Below are positions 1 through 5,166 of a DNA stretch of 5,166 nucleotides, piece after piece. Source of the stretch: Porphyromonadaceae bacterium. Lineage in GTDB: Bacteria; Bacteroidota; Bacteroidia; Bacteroidales; Dysgonomonadaceae. The translations under genes and the position numbers were made by a program. Below the pieces are notes generated by a model, which ran no database searches, had not been told where the DNA came from, and was given only the letters and a program-made list of their open reading frames with translations. Where the stretch lies: positions 1 through 5,166 of the forward strand of contig DPAC01000129.1 in the NCBI GenBank assembly GCA_003517675.1, read 5' to 3'. Every line of letters starts with the position of its first letter. The first letter of the stretch is position 1.

Positions 1-776
1 GACTGCGCGATATCTACAGCGATTTGACCATGCTCAACGCTTTTGCCAAGGCGGATGATACGCTGGCAACAGCTGCCCGCAGCATTGCCGAGATCATCAC
101 CGTACATGGTCATGTGAACCTCGACTTTGCCGATGTGGAGACCACACTGAAAGATGGAGGCGTGGCGATCATGAGTAGTGGCCTCGGAAGCGGTGAAGAT
201 CGCATCAACGATGCCATCCGCAATGCATTACACTCCCCCTTGCTGAACAACAACGATGTGTTCAGCGCCAAAAAGATACTGATCAACATCTCTTTTGGGG
301 AGGACAATCCGTTGATGATGGAAGAGATGAATGCGATGCACGATTTCATGTCGAAGTTCAGCAGGGAGATAGAAGTGATCTGGGGTACTGCAGTGGAACA
401 GGAGCTTGGTCAGCAGGTGAAGGTGACACTGCTGGCTACGGGTTTTTCCATTACCGACGTGCCTGGCATCGAAGAGCAGCAGCATGAACGTACCAGGGCT
501 GAGGAGATCCAACATCAGATTGAGCATGATGCCAGAATTGAGCAGGAGCGAAAAGACAAGGAGCTGATTGAGAAATATTACGGGAAGACAGGGTTGAAGT
601 CACTCACCACCATCAACTACCGGCTGGAACCTTTTGTGCTCACCATCGATGAACTGGATGATGACAAGGTGCTGGAAGCACTGGAGAAGACACCTGTATT
701 CAAGCGGGAACCGGACTTCAATCCCCGGATCTTCAAAACAGATGCGCCTCAGTCGTCAGGATCGCTGTTTGATTGA
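1..776 (+). CDS. ftsZ: Cell division protein FtsZ, C-terminal part (5' end outside window)
   Basis: FtsZ is the GTP-dependent tubulin homologue that forms the division ring at mid-cell. The reading frame is open at the left edge (first whole codon at base 3), so the N-terminal GTP-binding domain with its GGGTGTG loop lies outside the window and no start is claimed; the TTG at 24 is internal. Visible are the T7 synergy loop NLDFAD (bases 117-134), whose aspartates complete the GTPase site of the next subunit, and the C-terminal activation domain (FSAKKILINISFG, then EIEVIWGTAVEQ and VTLLATGF). A charged, Glu/Gln/Arg-rich linker follows (about 470-640), then an acidic stretch and a candidate C-terminal conserved peptide, ALEKTPVFKRE (about 678-710), comparable to the E. 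coli IPAFLR motif that docks FtsA. A tail of about 21 residues follows. The stop TGA is at 774-776. The next gene is convergent. The family call is very secure. Confidence 0.97.
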   Translation, partial: LRDIYSDLTMLNAFAKADDTLATAARSIAEIITVHGHVNLDFADVETTLKDGGVAIMSSGLGSGEDRINDAIRNALHSPLLNNNDVFSAKKILINISFGEDNPLMMEEMNAMHDFMSKFSREIEVIWGTAVEQELGQQVKVTLLATGFSITDVPGIEEQQHERTRAEEIQHQIEHDARIEQERKDKELIEKYYGKTGLKSLTTINYRLEPFVLTIDELDDDKVLEALEKTPVFKREPDFNPRIFKTDAPQSSGSLFD

Positions 777-796
777 CAGTGATTGAGGAAGATTGA
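771..796 (+). repeat. Three GATTGA copies at an exact 10-base period
   Basis: GATTGA occurs at 771-776, 781-786 and 791-796, separated by 4-base spacers (cagt, ggaa). The first copy contains the ftsZ stop codon. Because the period is 10, the TGA in the three copies falls in three different frames, so rightward translation is closed in every frame within about 20 bases. The rest of the 53-base gap to the next gene shows no strong hairpin with a T-tract on either strand, so no intrinsic terminator is called here. Confidence 0.6.
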
Positions 797-829
797 ACAA
801 CTATCTGAATGAATAATCTGCTGCCACGA

Positions 830-1537
830 TCAGAACTTGCGTTCGTAAGGAACATATACCTTTTTCAGCCGCTTGTCGATCCGGTTACTCTGGTCAGCTT
901 TCTTTAAGAGCTTTTGTAACGCCTTGTCACGGTTTCTGCCGGGATCAAAATCATCGCTCAACATCAGCAGTGAGAGGGTCTCCTCATCGATCATCTTGTA
1001 GCGGAATACCACATCTTTGTTTTCGATCACCTCATGCTCGACCAGTTGTACCCGGTAGTCATTCTCCGGCTCATACTGCAGAGTCTGTTCATCATACCCC
1101 ATGGCGGTTACAGTGATTGTGCCAATCTTTTCTGTTTCCGTGAAAATGACCTTTCCTTGCTGATCGGTTACCTGACCCTCCAGCAGCTTACCCGACCTGC
1201 TGTGGGATTCCACCAAAATGGTGGGTAAGGGATAGTTGTTGCTACCAACCACCTCTACAACACAGCTGTCTTTGTGCGAAGCGGGCACTGCCTGTGAGGA
1301 GGATTTGCTTCCGGAGTAAGGAGTTGTGTGGATGATCAGAATCTCATCCAGCTGTTCATATTTTCCTTCTCCCACCTGTGCAACGGAGAGCCCGGTAAAA
1401 CCGCTGATCCGAAATATGGCATACTGATCCTTCAGATGGAGAGAGTCATTGCCTTCCCGGTAGGTACCTTCAGGCAGCTGTGCATGTAAAAGGAGAACGG
1501 AAAGGAGAAACCATGACAAAAGGGCTGTTTTCTTCAT
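830..1537 (-). CDS. Exported protein of unknown function with a carboxypeptidase-regulatory-like domain
   Basis: I do not recognise a named gene. The 235-residue product starts with a clear signal peptide: Met-Lys-Lys, a Leu-rich core and an AQ-type cleavage site near residues 19-20, so export to the periplasm or cell surface is expected. No lipobox cysteine is seen; the only Cys is at about 92. Residues 21-72 look like a small beta-rich domain (GTYREGNDSLHL, then AIFRISGF). Residues 93-165 have the features of a carboxypeptidase-D regulatory-like beta-sandwich: PLPTILVES, then GQVTDQQGKVIFTE, then GTITVTAMGYDE. The last 50 residues are basic and probably helical. The frame stays open upstream to an ATG at 1624, but that start would place codons inside the trxB terminator and put the signal peptide internally, so 1537 is chosen. 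It follows trxB on the same strand, behind a terminator and its own candidate promoter. Function unknown. Confidence 0.85.
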   Translation of the reverse strand: MKKTALLSWFLLSVLLLHAQLPEGTYREGNDSLHLKDQYAIFRISGFTGLSVAQVGEGKYEQLDEILIIHTTPYSGSKSSSQAVPASHKDSCVVEVVGSNNYPLPTILVESHSRSGKLLEGQVTDQQGKVIFTETEKIGTITVTAMGYDEQTLQYEPENDYRVQLVEHEVIENKDVVFRYKMIDEETLSLLMLSDDFDPGRNRDKALQKLLKKADQSNRIDKRLKKVYVPYERKF

Positions 1538-1564
1538 GAGAGATACAAGTTGGTGAATCAGTAG

Positions 1565-1572
1565 CAAATGTA
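1565..1572 (-). promoter_or_regulatory. Candidate Bacteroidota -7 promoter element for the exported-protein gene
   Basis: Read on the minus strand this is TACATTTG, an exact match to the Bacteroides -7 consensus TAnnTTTG, with its downstream end 27 bases before the ATG at 1537. An A8 tract (1576-1583 on the minus strand) lies just upstream and could act as an AT-rich upstream element. No convincing -33 TTTG is seen at the usual spacing. An 8-mer with six fixed bases is expected two or three times by chance in this window over both strands, so support rests mainly on its position. Confidence 0.45.
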
Positions 1573-1606
1573 ATATTTTTTTTCGTTCTTCTCCCTCCCA
1601 ACAGCG

Positions 1607-1638
1607 AAAAAAAACTCCCTGCACTGTGACAGGGAGTT
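1607..1638 (-). terminator. Intrinsic (rho-independent) terminator of trxB
   Basis: On the minus strand a perfect 9-bp stem (AACTCCCTG at 1638-1630 pairing with CAGGGAGTT at 1621-1613) encloses an 8-base loop and runs directly into eight T residues (1614-1607), two of which belong to the stem. It begins 32 bases after the trxB stop codon. On the plus strand no T-tract follows the stem, so it should act in one direction only. Confidence 0.9.
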
Positions 1639-1670
1639 GATGGATGAGAAGTTGAGGCTTGAGTTAGGGT

Positions 1671-2627
1671 TCAAACTCCTTTTTCCGTGAGATATCGTTC
1701 GGCATCTATCGCTGCACGGCACCCGGTGCCAGCTGCAGTAACTGCCTGGCGGTAGATGGGATCTGCCACATCACCACATGCAAAGACACCCTCCACGTTG
1801 GTTCTGGTGGAGGGAGCCTCCGTTTTGATGTAGCCCACCTCGTCGAGCGCAACGTAATCCTTGAAGATCTCGGTATTGGGCTTGTGGCCGATGGCCAGGA
1901 AGAAACCATCCACGGCGATGTCATATCGCTCTTCATCGGCTTCACCCAGCCGTTTGACCAGGTGTACCCCTTCTACTCCTTTTTCGCCGAAGAGACCCAC
2001 AGCATTGTGCTCGAAGAGGATTTCAATCTTGGGATTATTCATCACCCGCTCCTGCATGATTTTAGTAGCACGCAGGTAAGGCTTGCGAACGATCATATAC
2101 ACCTTTTCAGCCAGTCCCGCGAGATAGGTGGCTTCCTCACAGGCGGTATCGCCACCCCCTACAACAGCCACTTTCTTCTTGCGGTAAAAGAAGCCGTCGC
2201 AGGTGGCACAGGCCGAGACGCCCTGGCCGGCATACTTCTTCTCATCGTCCAATCCCAGATATTTGGCGGTAGCTCCGGTAGAGATGATCACGGTGTCGGC
2301 TTCGATCACCTTCTCATTGTCGATGGTCACCTGCAGCGGATGGACCGAAAAGTCGACAGCTGTCGCTCTTCCTGGCCGCACGTCAGTACCAAAGCGGGTG
2401 GCCTGTTTTTTCAGATCTTCCATCATCTCCGGCCCGGTGATTCCGTCCGGATAACCAGGGAAGTTTTCCACCTCGGTGGTGGTGGTCAGCTGTCCGCCCG
2501 GCTCCATCCCTTCATAGAGTACCGGCTCCAGGTTGGCTCTTGATGCATAGATGGCAGCCGTATAACCGGCCGGTCCCGATCCAATGATCAGGCATCTCAC
2601 TTTTTCGTTCATATGTTCCTTCATCAT
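1671..2627 (-). CDS. trxB: Thioredoxin-disulfide reductase (NADPH, FAD)
   Basis: This cytoplasmic flavoenzyme passes electrons from NADPH through FAD to oxidised thioredoxin. The 318-residue product has the full low-molecular-weight TrxB layout: FAD-binding GSGPAG at residues 16-21, PGGQL at 43-47, an ISTGA segment at 115-119, the redox-active CATC pair (Cys140, Cys143), the NADPH-binding VGGGDTACEEA at 156-166, a possible NADPH 2'-phosphate patch with Arg181, Lys182 and Arg186, and the C-terminal CGDVAD (284-289) followed by RQAVTAAG. Length is normal for the family. The ATG at 2627 is chosen because AGAAGG lies 7 bases upstream (2635-2640). ATGs at 2624 and 2612 are also possible; the latter gives 313 residues and has AAGGA only 4 bases upstream. 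A terminator follows and a candidate promoter precedes, suggesting its own transcript. No thioredoxin gene is visible nearby. Confidence 0.97.
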   Translation of the reverse strand: MMKEHMNEKVRCLIIGSGPAGYTAAIYASRANLEPVLYEGMEPGGQLTTTTEVENFPGYPDGITGPEMMEDLKKQATRFGTDVRPGRATAVDFSVHPLQVTIDNEKVIEADTVIISTGATAKYLGLDDEKKYAGQGVSACATCDGFFYRKKKVAVVGGGDTACEEATYLAGLAEKVYMIVRKPYLRATKIMQERVMNNPKIEILFEHNAVGLFGEKGVEGVHLVKRLGEADEERYDIAVDGFFLAIGHKPNTEIFKDYVALDEVGYIKTEAPSTRTNVEGVFACGDVADPIYRQAVTAAGTGCRAAIDAERYLTEKGV

Positions 2628-2686
2628 TTTAAAACCTTCTCTCTCTGGAAGTCATCGGGAGAAGGGGGTTGGTTGAGTAATTGGTT

Positions 2687-2702
2687 CAAAGATACAAAGA
2701 TT
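2687..2702 (-). promoter_or_regulatory. Candidate trxB promoter with duplicated -7 box
   Basis: The minus strand reads AATCTTTGTATCTTTG, two copies of an 8-base unit. The downstream copy, TATCTTTG (2687-2694), exactly matches the Bacteroides -7 consensus TAnnTTTG; the upstream copy (2695-2702) differs at the first base. The exact box ends 59 bases before the trxB ATG at 2627, a plausible leader length. No clear -33 TTTG is seen at the usual spacing. Confidence 0.45.
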
Positions 2703-2703
2703 C

Positions 2704-2747
2704 TTTCACACCGGGAATCGATATTTGCATTATCTATCCCGTGTAAA
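2704..2747. repeat. Imperfect inverted repeat in the lolA-trxB gap
   Basis: TTTCACACCGGGA (2704-2716) and TCCCGTGTAAA (2737-2747) pair over 11 bp, with two bulged C residues in the left arm and a 20-base AT-rich loop. On the minus strand it lies after the lolA-like stop and just upstream of the candidate trxB promoter. It could be a weak lolA terminator or an operator for a dimeric regulator. No clean T-tract follows on either strand, so a terminator is not called. Confidence 0.5.
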
Positions 2748-2782
2748 TGGAAAATATGAAGGAAGTTGCCTCCCTGACAGGT

Positions 2783-3430
2783 TTACCTCAGGTCGATGAC
2801 CTCGACGTTGGGATAACGGGTTTTATCGAAACGAAATTCCGTGTCGGAGTAGTTGTGGTTGGCGTTGTAATCAGTGATCGTTATCCGTTGCTTTGTTCCG
2901 TTGCGCAGGGTCAGGGTAACCTGAACCAGTGTCTGTTTGTTGCTGTCGATCAGTGCATTCACTTCGCTGTACGCGCTTGTTCCGGCTGCCGGCAACATTC
3001 TGATCATCGTCATGCTTTTGCCATTGTGGCTCTTTTTTTCGGGTGCCGATAGGATATAACCGCTCCGGTAGATGCCCAACAACGCCAGGGGGCTGACTGA
3101 GGTGATCTCTTCAGCGGTGGGGTTGCTGATGTTCACCTCGTTCACCTCTTTCATCAGTACCCATTGCGTGGCCCCGTCGAACCAGATATCCATCTCATTG
3201 GTCTCCAGCCTGAATTTGTCGCCTCTGATGAAAGCAGTACCATTCATCGACATCTGCTCACTGCCGTCGGGGCCGATTGTGGCAGCGTGGAAAGTGAGAC
3301 GTATGCCTTTCGATGCTTCAAACGAGCTGTAGGTGTTGTCGAGCAGAGCCCTGGCTTCGGTCGATTGCTGAGCGTAGATCAGCAGAGCGAACAGCAGGGC
3401 AACGATGGTGAGTATATTTCTTTTTTTCAT
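2783..3430 (-). CDS. lolA: LolA-like periplasmic outer-membrane lipoprotein carrier
   Basis: LolA carries lipoproteins released by the inner-membrane LolCDE transporter across the periplasm to the outer membrane. This 215-residue protein starts with a signal peptide (Met-Lys-Lys-Arg, hydrophobic core to about residue 19, YAQQ cleavage region). The mature part has an N-terminal helix (ARALLDNTYSSF), then alternating strands typical of the LolA open beta-barrel: GIRLTFHA, GTAFIRGDKFRLE (64-76), DIWFDGATQWVLM (81-93) and NEVNISNPTAEE (97-108). The last motif resembles the Bacteroidota LolA-like family. Overall identity to E. coli LolA is probably low, so the family call rests on pattern and context. 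The start at 3430 is supported by AAGGA five bases upstream. It lies 125 bases after ftsK on the same strand, the ftsK-lolA order also known in E. coli. No -7 box is visible in that gap, so it may share the ftsK transcript. Confidence 0.88.
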   Translation of the reverse strand: MKKRNILTIVALLFALLIYAQQSTEARALLDNTYSSFEASKGIRLTFHAATIGPDGSEQMSMNGTAFIRGDKFRLETNEMDIWFDGATQWVLMKEVNEVNISNPTAEEITSVSPLALLGIYRSGYILSAPEKKSHNGKSMTMIRMLPAAGTSAYSEVNALIDSNKQTLVQVTLTLRNGTKQRITITDYNANHNYSDTEFRFDKTRYPNVEVIDLR

Positions 3431-3470
3431 CCTGATCCTTTTTGTATGGTTTATTGGTTAGACGTAAAGA

Positions 3471-3517
3471 GCCTCCCCTTGGTTTAACAGTGGAACCCAT
3501 GCTTCGGGGGGAGAGGC
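3471..3517. repeat. Nested inverted repeat in the ftsK-lolA gap
   Basis: The outer arms GCCTCCCC (3471-3478) and the G-rich run ending GAGAGGC (3509-3517) form a 5+3 bp stem with one bulged base. Inside lies a 4-bp stem, GGTT (3481-3484) with AACC (3494-3497 region). The structure starts 38 bases after the ftsK stop and ends 40 bases before the lolA-like ATG on the minus strand. The sequence after it on the minus strand is TCTTTACGTC, not a T-tract, so it is not called a terminator. It could be an mRNA processing or stability structure within an ftsK-lolA transcript. Confidence 0.45.
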
Positions 3518-3555
3518 CTGTAATGTTGTCACGGATGAAGAATGGCTGGAGGGTC

Positions 3556-5166
3556 TCAACGCAGCGAGTGGAGCAATTTCTCCAGTGAATATTCATCGGC
3601 AACGAAGACATCCCTCGGCTTGCTACCCTGAGTAGCCCCCACGATGCCGGCAGCTTCCAGCTGATCCATGAGCCGCCCGGCACGATTGTAGCCGATGGAA
3701 AACTTGCGCTGGATGAGTGAGGTGGAGCCCTGCTGATGTACCACGATCAGGCGTGCTGCCTCTTCGAAGAGCGGATCACGGTCGTTCAGGTCTACCGCGC
3801 CCGGTGCGGCCTCTGCCTCGCTTGCAACCTCCGGCAAAGCGAATGCCTGGTCATACCCGTTCTGCTTCCCGATAAACTGCGTGATCTCTTCCACCTCGGG
3901 GGTATCCACGAAAGCACATTGTATGCGGATCAGGCTACTGCCCTGCGAGAAGAGCATGTCACCGCGACCGATCAGCTGGTTGGCACCGCTCATGTCCAGG
4001 ATGGTGCGCGAGTCGATCTGTGAAGTGACACGGAACGCCATGCGGGCGGGGAAGTTGGCCTTGATGGTGCCGGTGATGATGTTGGTGGTGGGTCGTTGTG
4101 TGGCGATCACCATGTGAATACCCACGGCACGCGCTTTCTGGGCAATGCGGGCGATGGGCATCTCGATCTCTTTGCCGGCGGTCATGATCAGGTCGCCGAA
4201 CTCATCGATCACCACCACGATATAAGGCATGTAGCGATGCCCTTTCTCGGGGTTCAGATGTCGCTTGATGAACTTCTCGTTGTACTCCTTGATGGTGCGC
4301 ACATGGGCTTTCATCAACAGCTCATAGCGGTCATCCATCTCCTTGGTGAGTGAGTTGAGTGTCTGCGTCACCTTGGTCACATCGGTGATGATCGCTTTCT
4401 CCTCATCTGGCAGCTTGGCCAGGTAATGCTTCTCGATGGTGGAATAGATGTTGAACTCCACCATCTTGGGGTCGATCAGCACCATCTTCATCTCCGAGGG
4501 GTGCTTCTTGTAGAGGAGTGAGGTGATGATCGCGTTCAGACCAACCGATTTGCCCTGTCCGGTGGCACCCGCCACCAGCAGGTGGGGCATCTTGGTGAGG
4601 TCGAAGATGAACACCTCGTTGGTGATGGTTTTGCCCAGTGCCACCGGCAGGTCGTAATCGCACTCCTGAAAACGGCGGGAGGAGATCACCGACTGCATGG
4701 AGACGATCTGCGGCTCCTTGTTGGGTACCTCAATGCCGATGGTTCCCTTGCCCGGCATCGGTGCGATGATGCGGATGCCCAGGGCGGAGAGGCTCAGTGC
4801 GATGTCATCCTCCAGGTTGCGAATCTTGGAGATGCGTACTCCCGCCTGAGGTACGATTTCATAGAGGGTGATGGTGGGGCCCACGGTTGCCTTGATCGAG
4901 GTGATCTCGATCCCGTAGTTGCGCAGCGTGTGGATGATCTTCTCTTTGTTGTCGTTCTGTTCTTTCATATCGACTGCCCTGTCGGAGGTGTTGTACACCT
5001 TCAGCAGGTTCATCGTGGGAAAACGATAGGATGAGAGATCCCTCCGCGGATCATAGTCCTCCATTAATCCGGTTTCGGGCTCCTGACCCTGCCCCATGTC
5101 AGCATGCAGATCTCCTGTCACAGGGGGGAGGGTTTCGTCATCCTTCGGTATCACCACCTCGAATCC
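3556..5166 (-). CDS. ftsK: DNA translocase FtsK/SpoIIIE, motor and gamma domains (5' end outside window)
   Basis: FtsK is a septum-anchored, ATP-driven hexameric pump that moves chromosome ends apart and stimulates XerCD dimer resolution at dif. The frame is open at the right edge (codons Gly-Phe-Glu precede the GTG at 5157), so the membrane-spanning N-terminal domain is missing and no start is claimed. Residue numbers here count from 5157. An acidic linker (1-40) leads to the alpha/beta motor: the alpha part (50-150, with VGPTITLYEI), Walker A GATGQGKS (197-204; bases 4546-4569), IDPKMVEF (228-235), Walker B VVVIDEF (314-320), and IATQRP (351-356). After an Ala/Glu-rich linker (441-459) comes the winged-helix gamma domain (460-533), with the FSIGYNRAGRLMDQLE recognition-helix region that reads orienting sequences. 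The product ends LLHSLR at a TGA (3556-3558). The lolA-like gene follows. Confidence 0.97.
   Translation of the reverse strand, partial: GFEVVIPKDDETLPPVTGDLHADMGQGQEPETGLMEDYDPRRDLSSYRFPTMNLLKVYNTSDRAVDMKEQNDNKEKIIHTLRNYGIEITSIKATVGPTITLYEIVPQAGVRISKIRNLEDDIALSLSALGIRIIAPMPGKGTIGIEVPNKEPQIVSMQSVISSRRFQECDYDLPVALGKTITNEVFIFDLTKMPHLLVAGATGQGKSVGLNAIITSLLYKKHPSEMKMVLIDPKMVEFNIYSTIEKHYLAKLPDEEKAIITDVTKVTQTLNSLTKEMDDRYELLMKAHVRTIKEYNEKFIKRHLNPEKGHRYMPYIVVVIDEFGDLIMTAGKEIEMPIARIAQKARAVGIHMVIATQRPTTNIITGTIKANFPARMAFRVTSQIDSRTILDMSGANQLIGRGDMLFSQGSSLIRIQCAFVDTPEVEEITQFIGKQNGYDQAFALPEVASEAEAAPGAVDLNDRDPLFEEAARLIVVHQQGSTSLIQRKFSIGYNRAGRLMDQLEAAGIVGATQGSKPRDVFVADEYSLEKLLHSLR

Noticed and set aside
1538..1624. 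N-terminal extension of the exported protein to the ATG at 1624
   Set aside because: It would start inside the trxB terminator, include the candidate promoter, and bury the signal peptide 29 residues in.
1884..2543. A 219-codon open frame on the plus strand opposite trxB
   Set aside because: It lies wholly antisense to a secure trxB; the translation is His/Gly-rich with no recognisable domain, as expected for a shadow frame.
2747..2782. Short GGAGG/CTTCC hairpin after the lolA-like stop as a terminator
   Set aside because: The stem is only 5 bp with a G-T wobble and a 3-base loop, and the following T-tract is interrupted.
3318..3683. A 121-codon minus-strand frame bridging the end of ftsK and the start of the lolA-like gene
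   Set aside because: It overlaps both secure genes in another frame and encodes no signal or domain; a chance frame.
4582..5034. A 150-codon open frame on the plus strand opposite ftsK
   Set aside because: It is antisense to the FtsK motor domain, its translation is Asp/Gly/His-rich and low in pattern, and no start signal supports it.
5125..5132. GGGGAGGG on the plus strand, matching the E. coli FtsK-orienting motif GGGNAGGG
   Set aside because: A single match in a G-rich run is expected by chance, and the motif used by Bacteroidota FtsK is not established here. A genome-wide strand-skew count would decide.
1..5166. Mobile element, CRISPR array, tRNA/rRNA, toxin-antitoxin or defence system
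   Set aside because: No transposase, regularly spaced repeats, RNA gene fold or paired small genes are visible; nearly all the sequence is accounted for by five genes and short gaps.

Overview
The window reads as a piece of ordinary chromosome from a member of the Bacteroidota, most likely the order Bacteroidales. Three things point there. The FtsZ and FtsK proteins look like the Bacteroidales versions. The periplasmic protein next to ftsK looks like the Bacteroidota LolA-like family. Two intergenic gaps carry exact matches to the Bacteroides-type -7 promoter element TAnnTTTG just upstream of genes. Base composition is moderate, near half G+C by eye. The genus cannot be fixed from the sequence alone.

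Layout: the 3' part of ftsZ (cell-division tubulin homologue) runs rightward off the left edge and stops at 776. The other four genes all lie on the minus strand and run toward ftsZ. Read in their direction of transcription from the right edge they are: ftsK (DNA translocase, N-terminal part outside the window), a LolA-like periplasmic lipoprotein carrier (2783-3430), trxB (thioredoxin reductase, 1671-2627), and an exported protein of unknown function with a probable carboxypeptidase-regulatory-like beta-sandwich domain (830-1537).

The gaps are short (53 to 155 bases) and carry the control signals. A clear intrinsic terminator follows trxB at 1607-1638. It is followed within about 35 bases by a candidate promoter for the exported-protein gene. 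A candidate promoter with a duplicated -7 box precedes trxB, next to an imperfect inverted repeat. The ftsK-lolA gap has a nested inverted repeat but no recognisable promoter, so lolA may be transcribed with ftsK. No gap exceeds 300 bases.

Biologically the window combines division (FtsZ), chromosome segregation at the septum (FtsK), outer-membrane lipoprotein transport (LolA-like) and cytoplasmic thiol redox balance (TrxB). I see no mobile element, CRISPR array, tRNA, rRNA, toxin-antitoxin pair or defence module, and no convincing sign of a new system. The items worth a second look are the uncharacterised exported protein, the regulatory structures in the gaps, and the conserved-looking ftsK-lolA-trxB neighbourhood.
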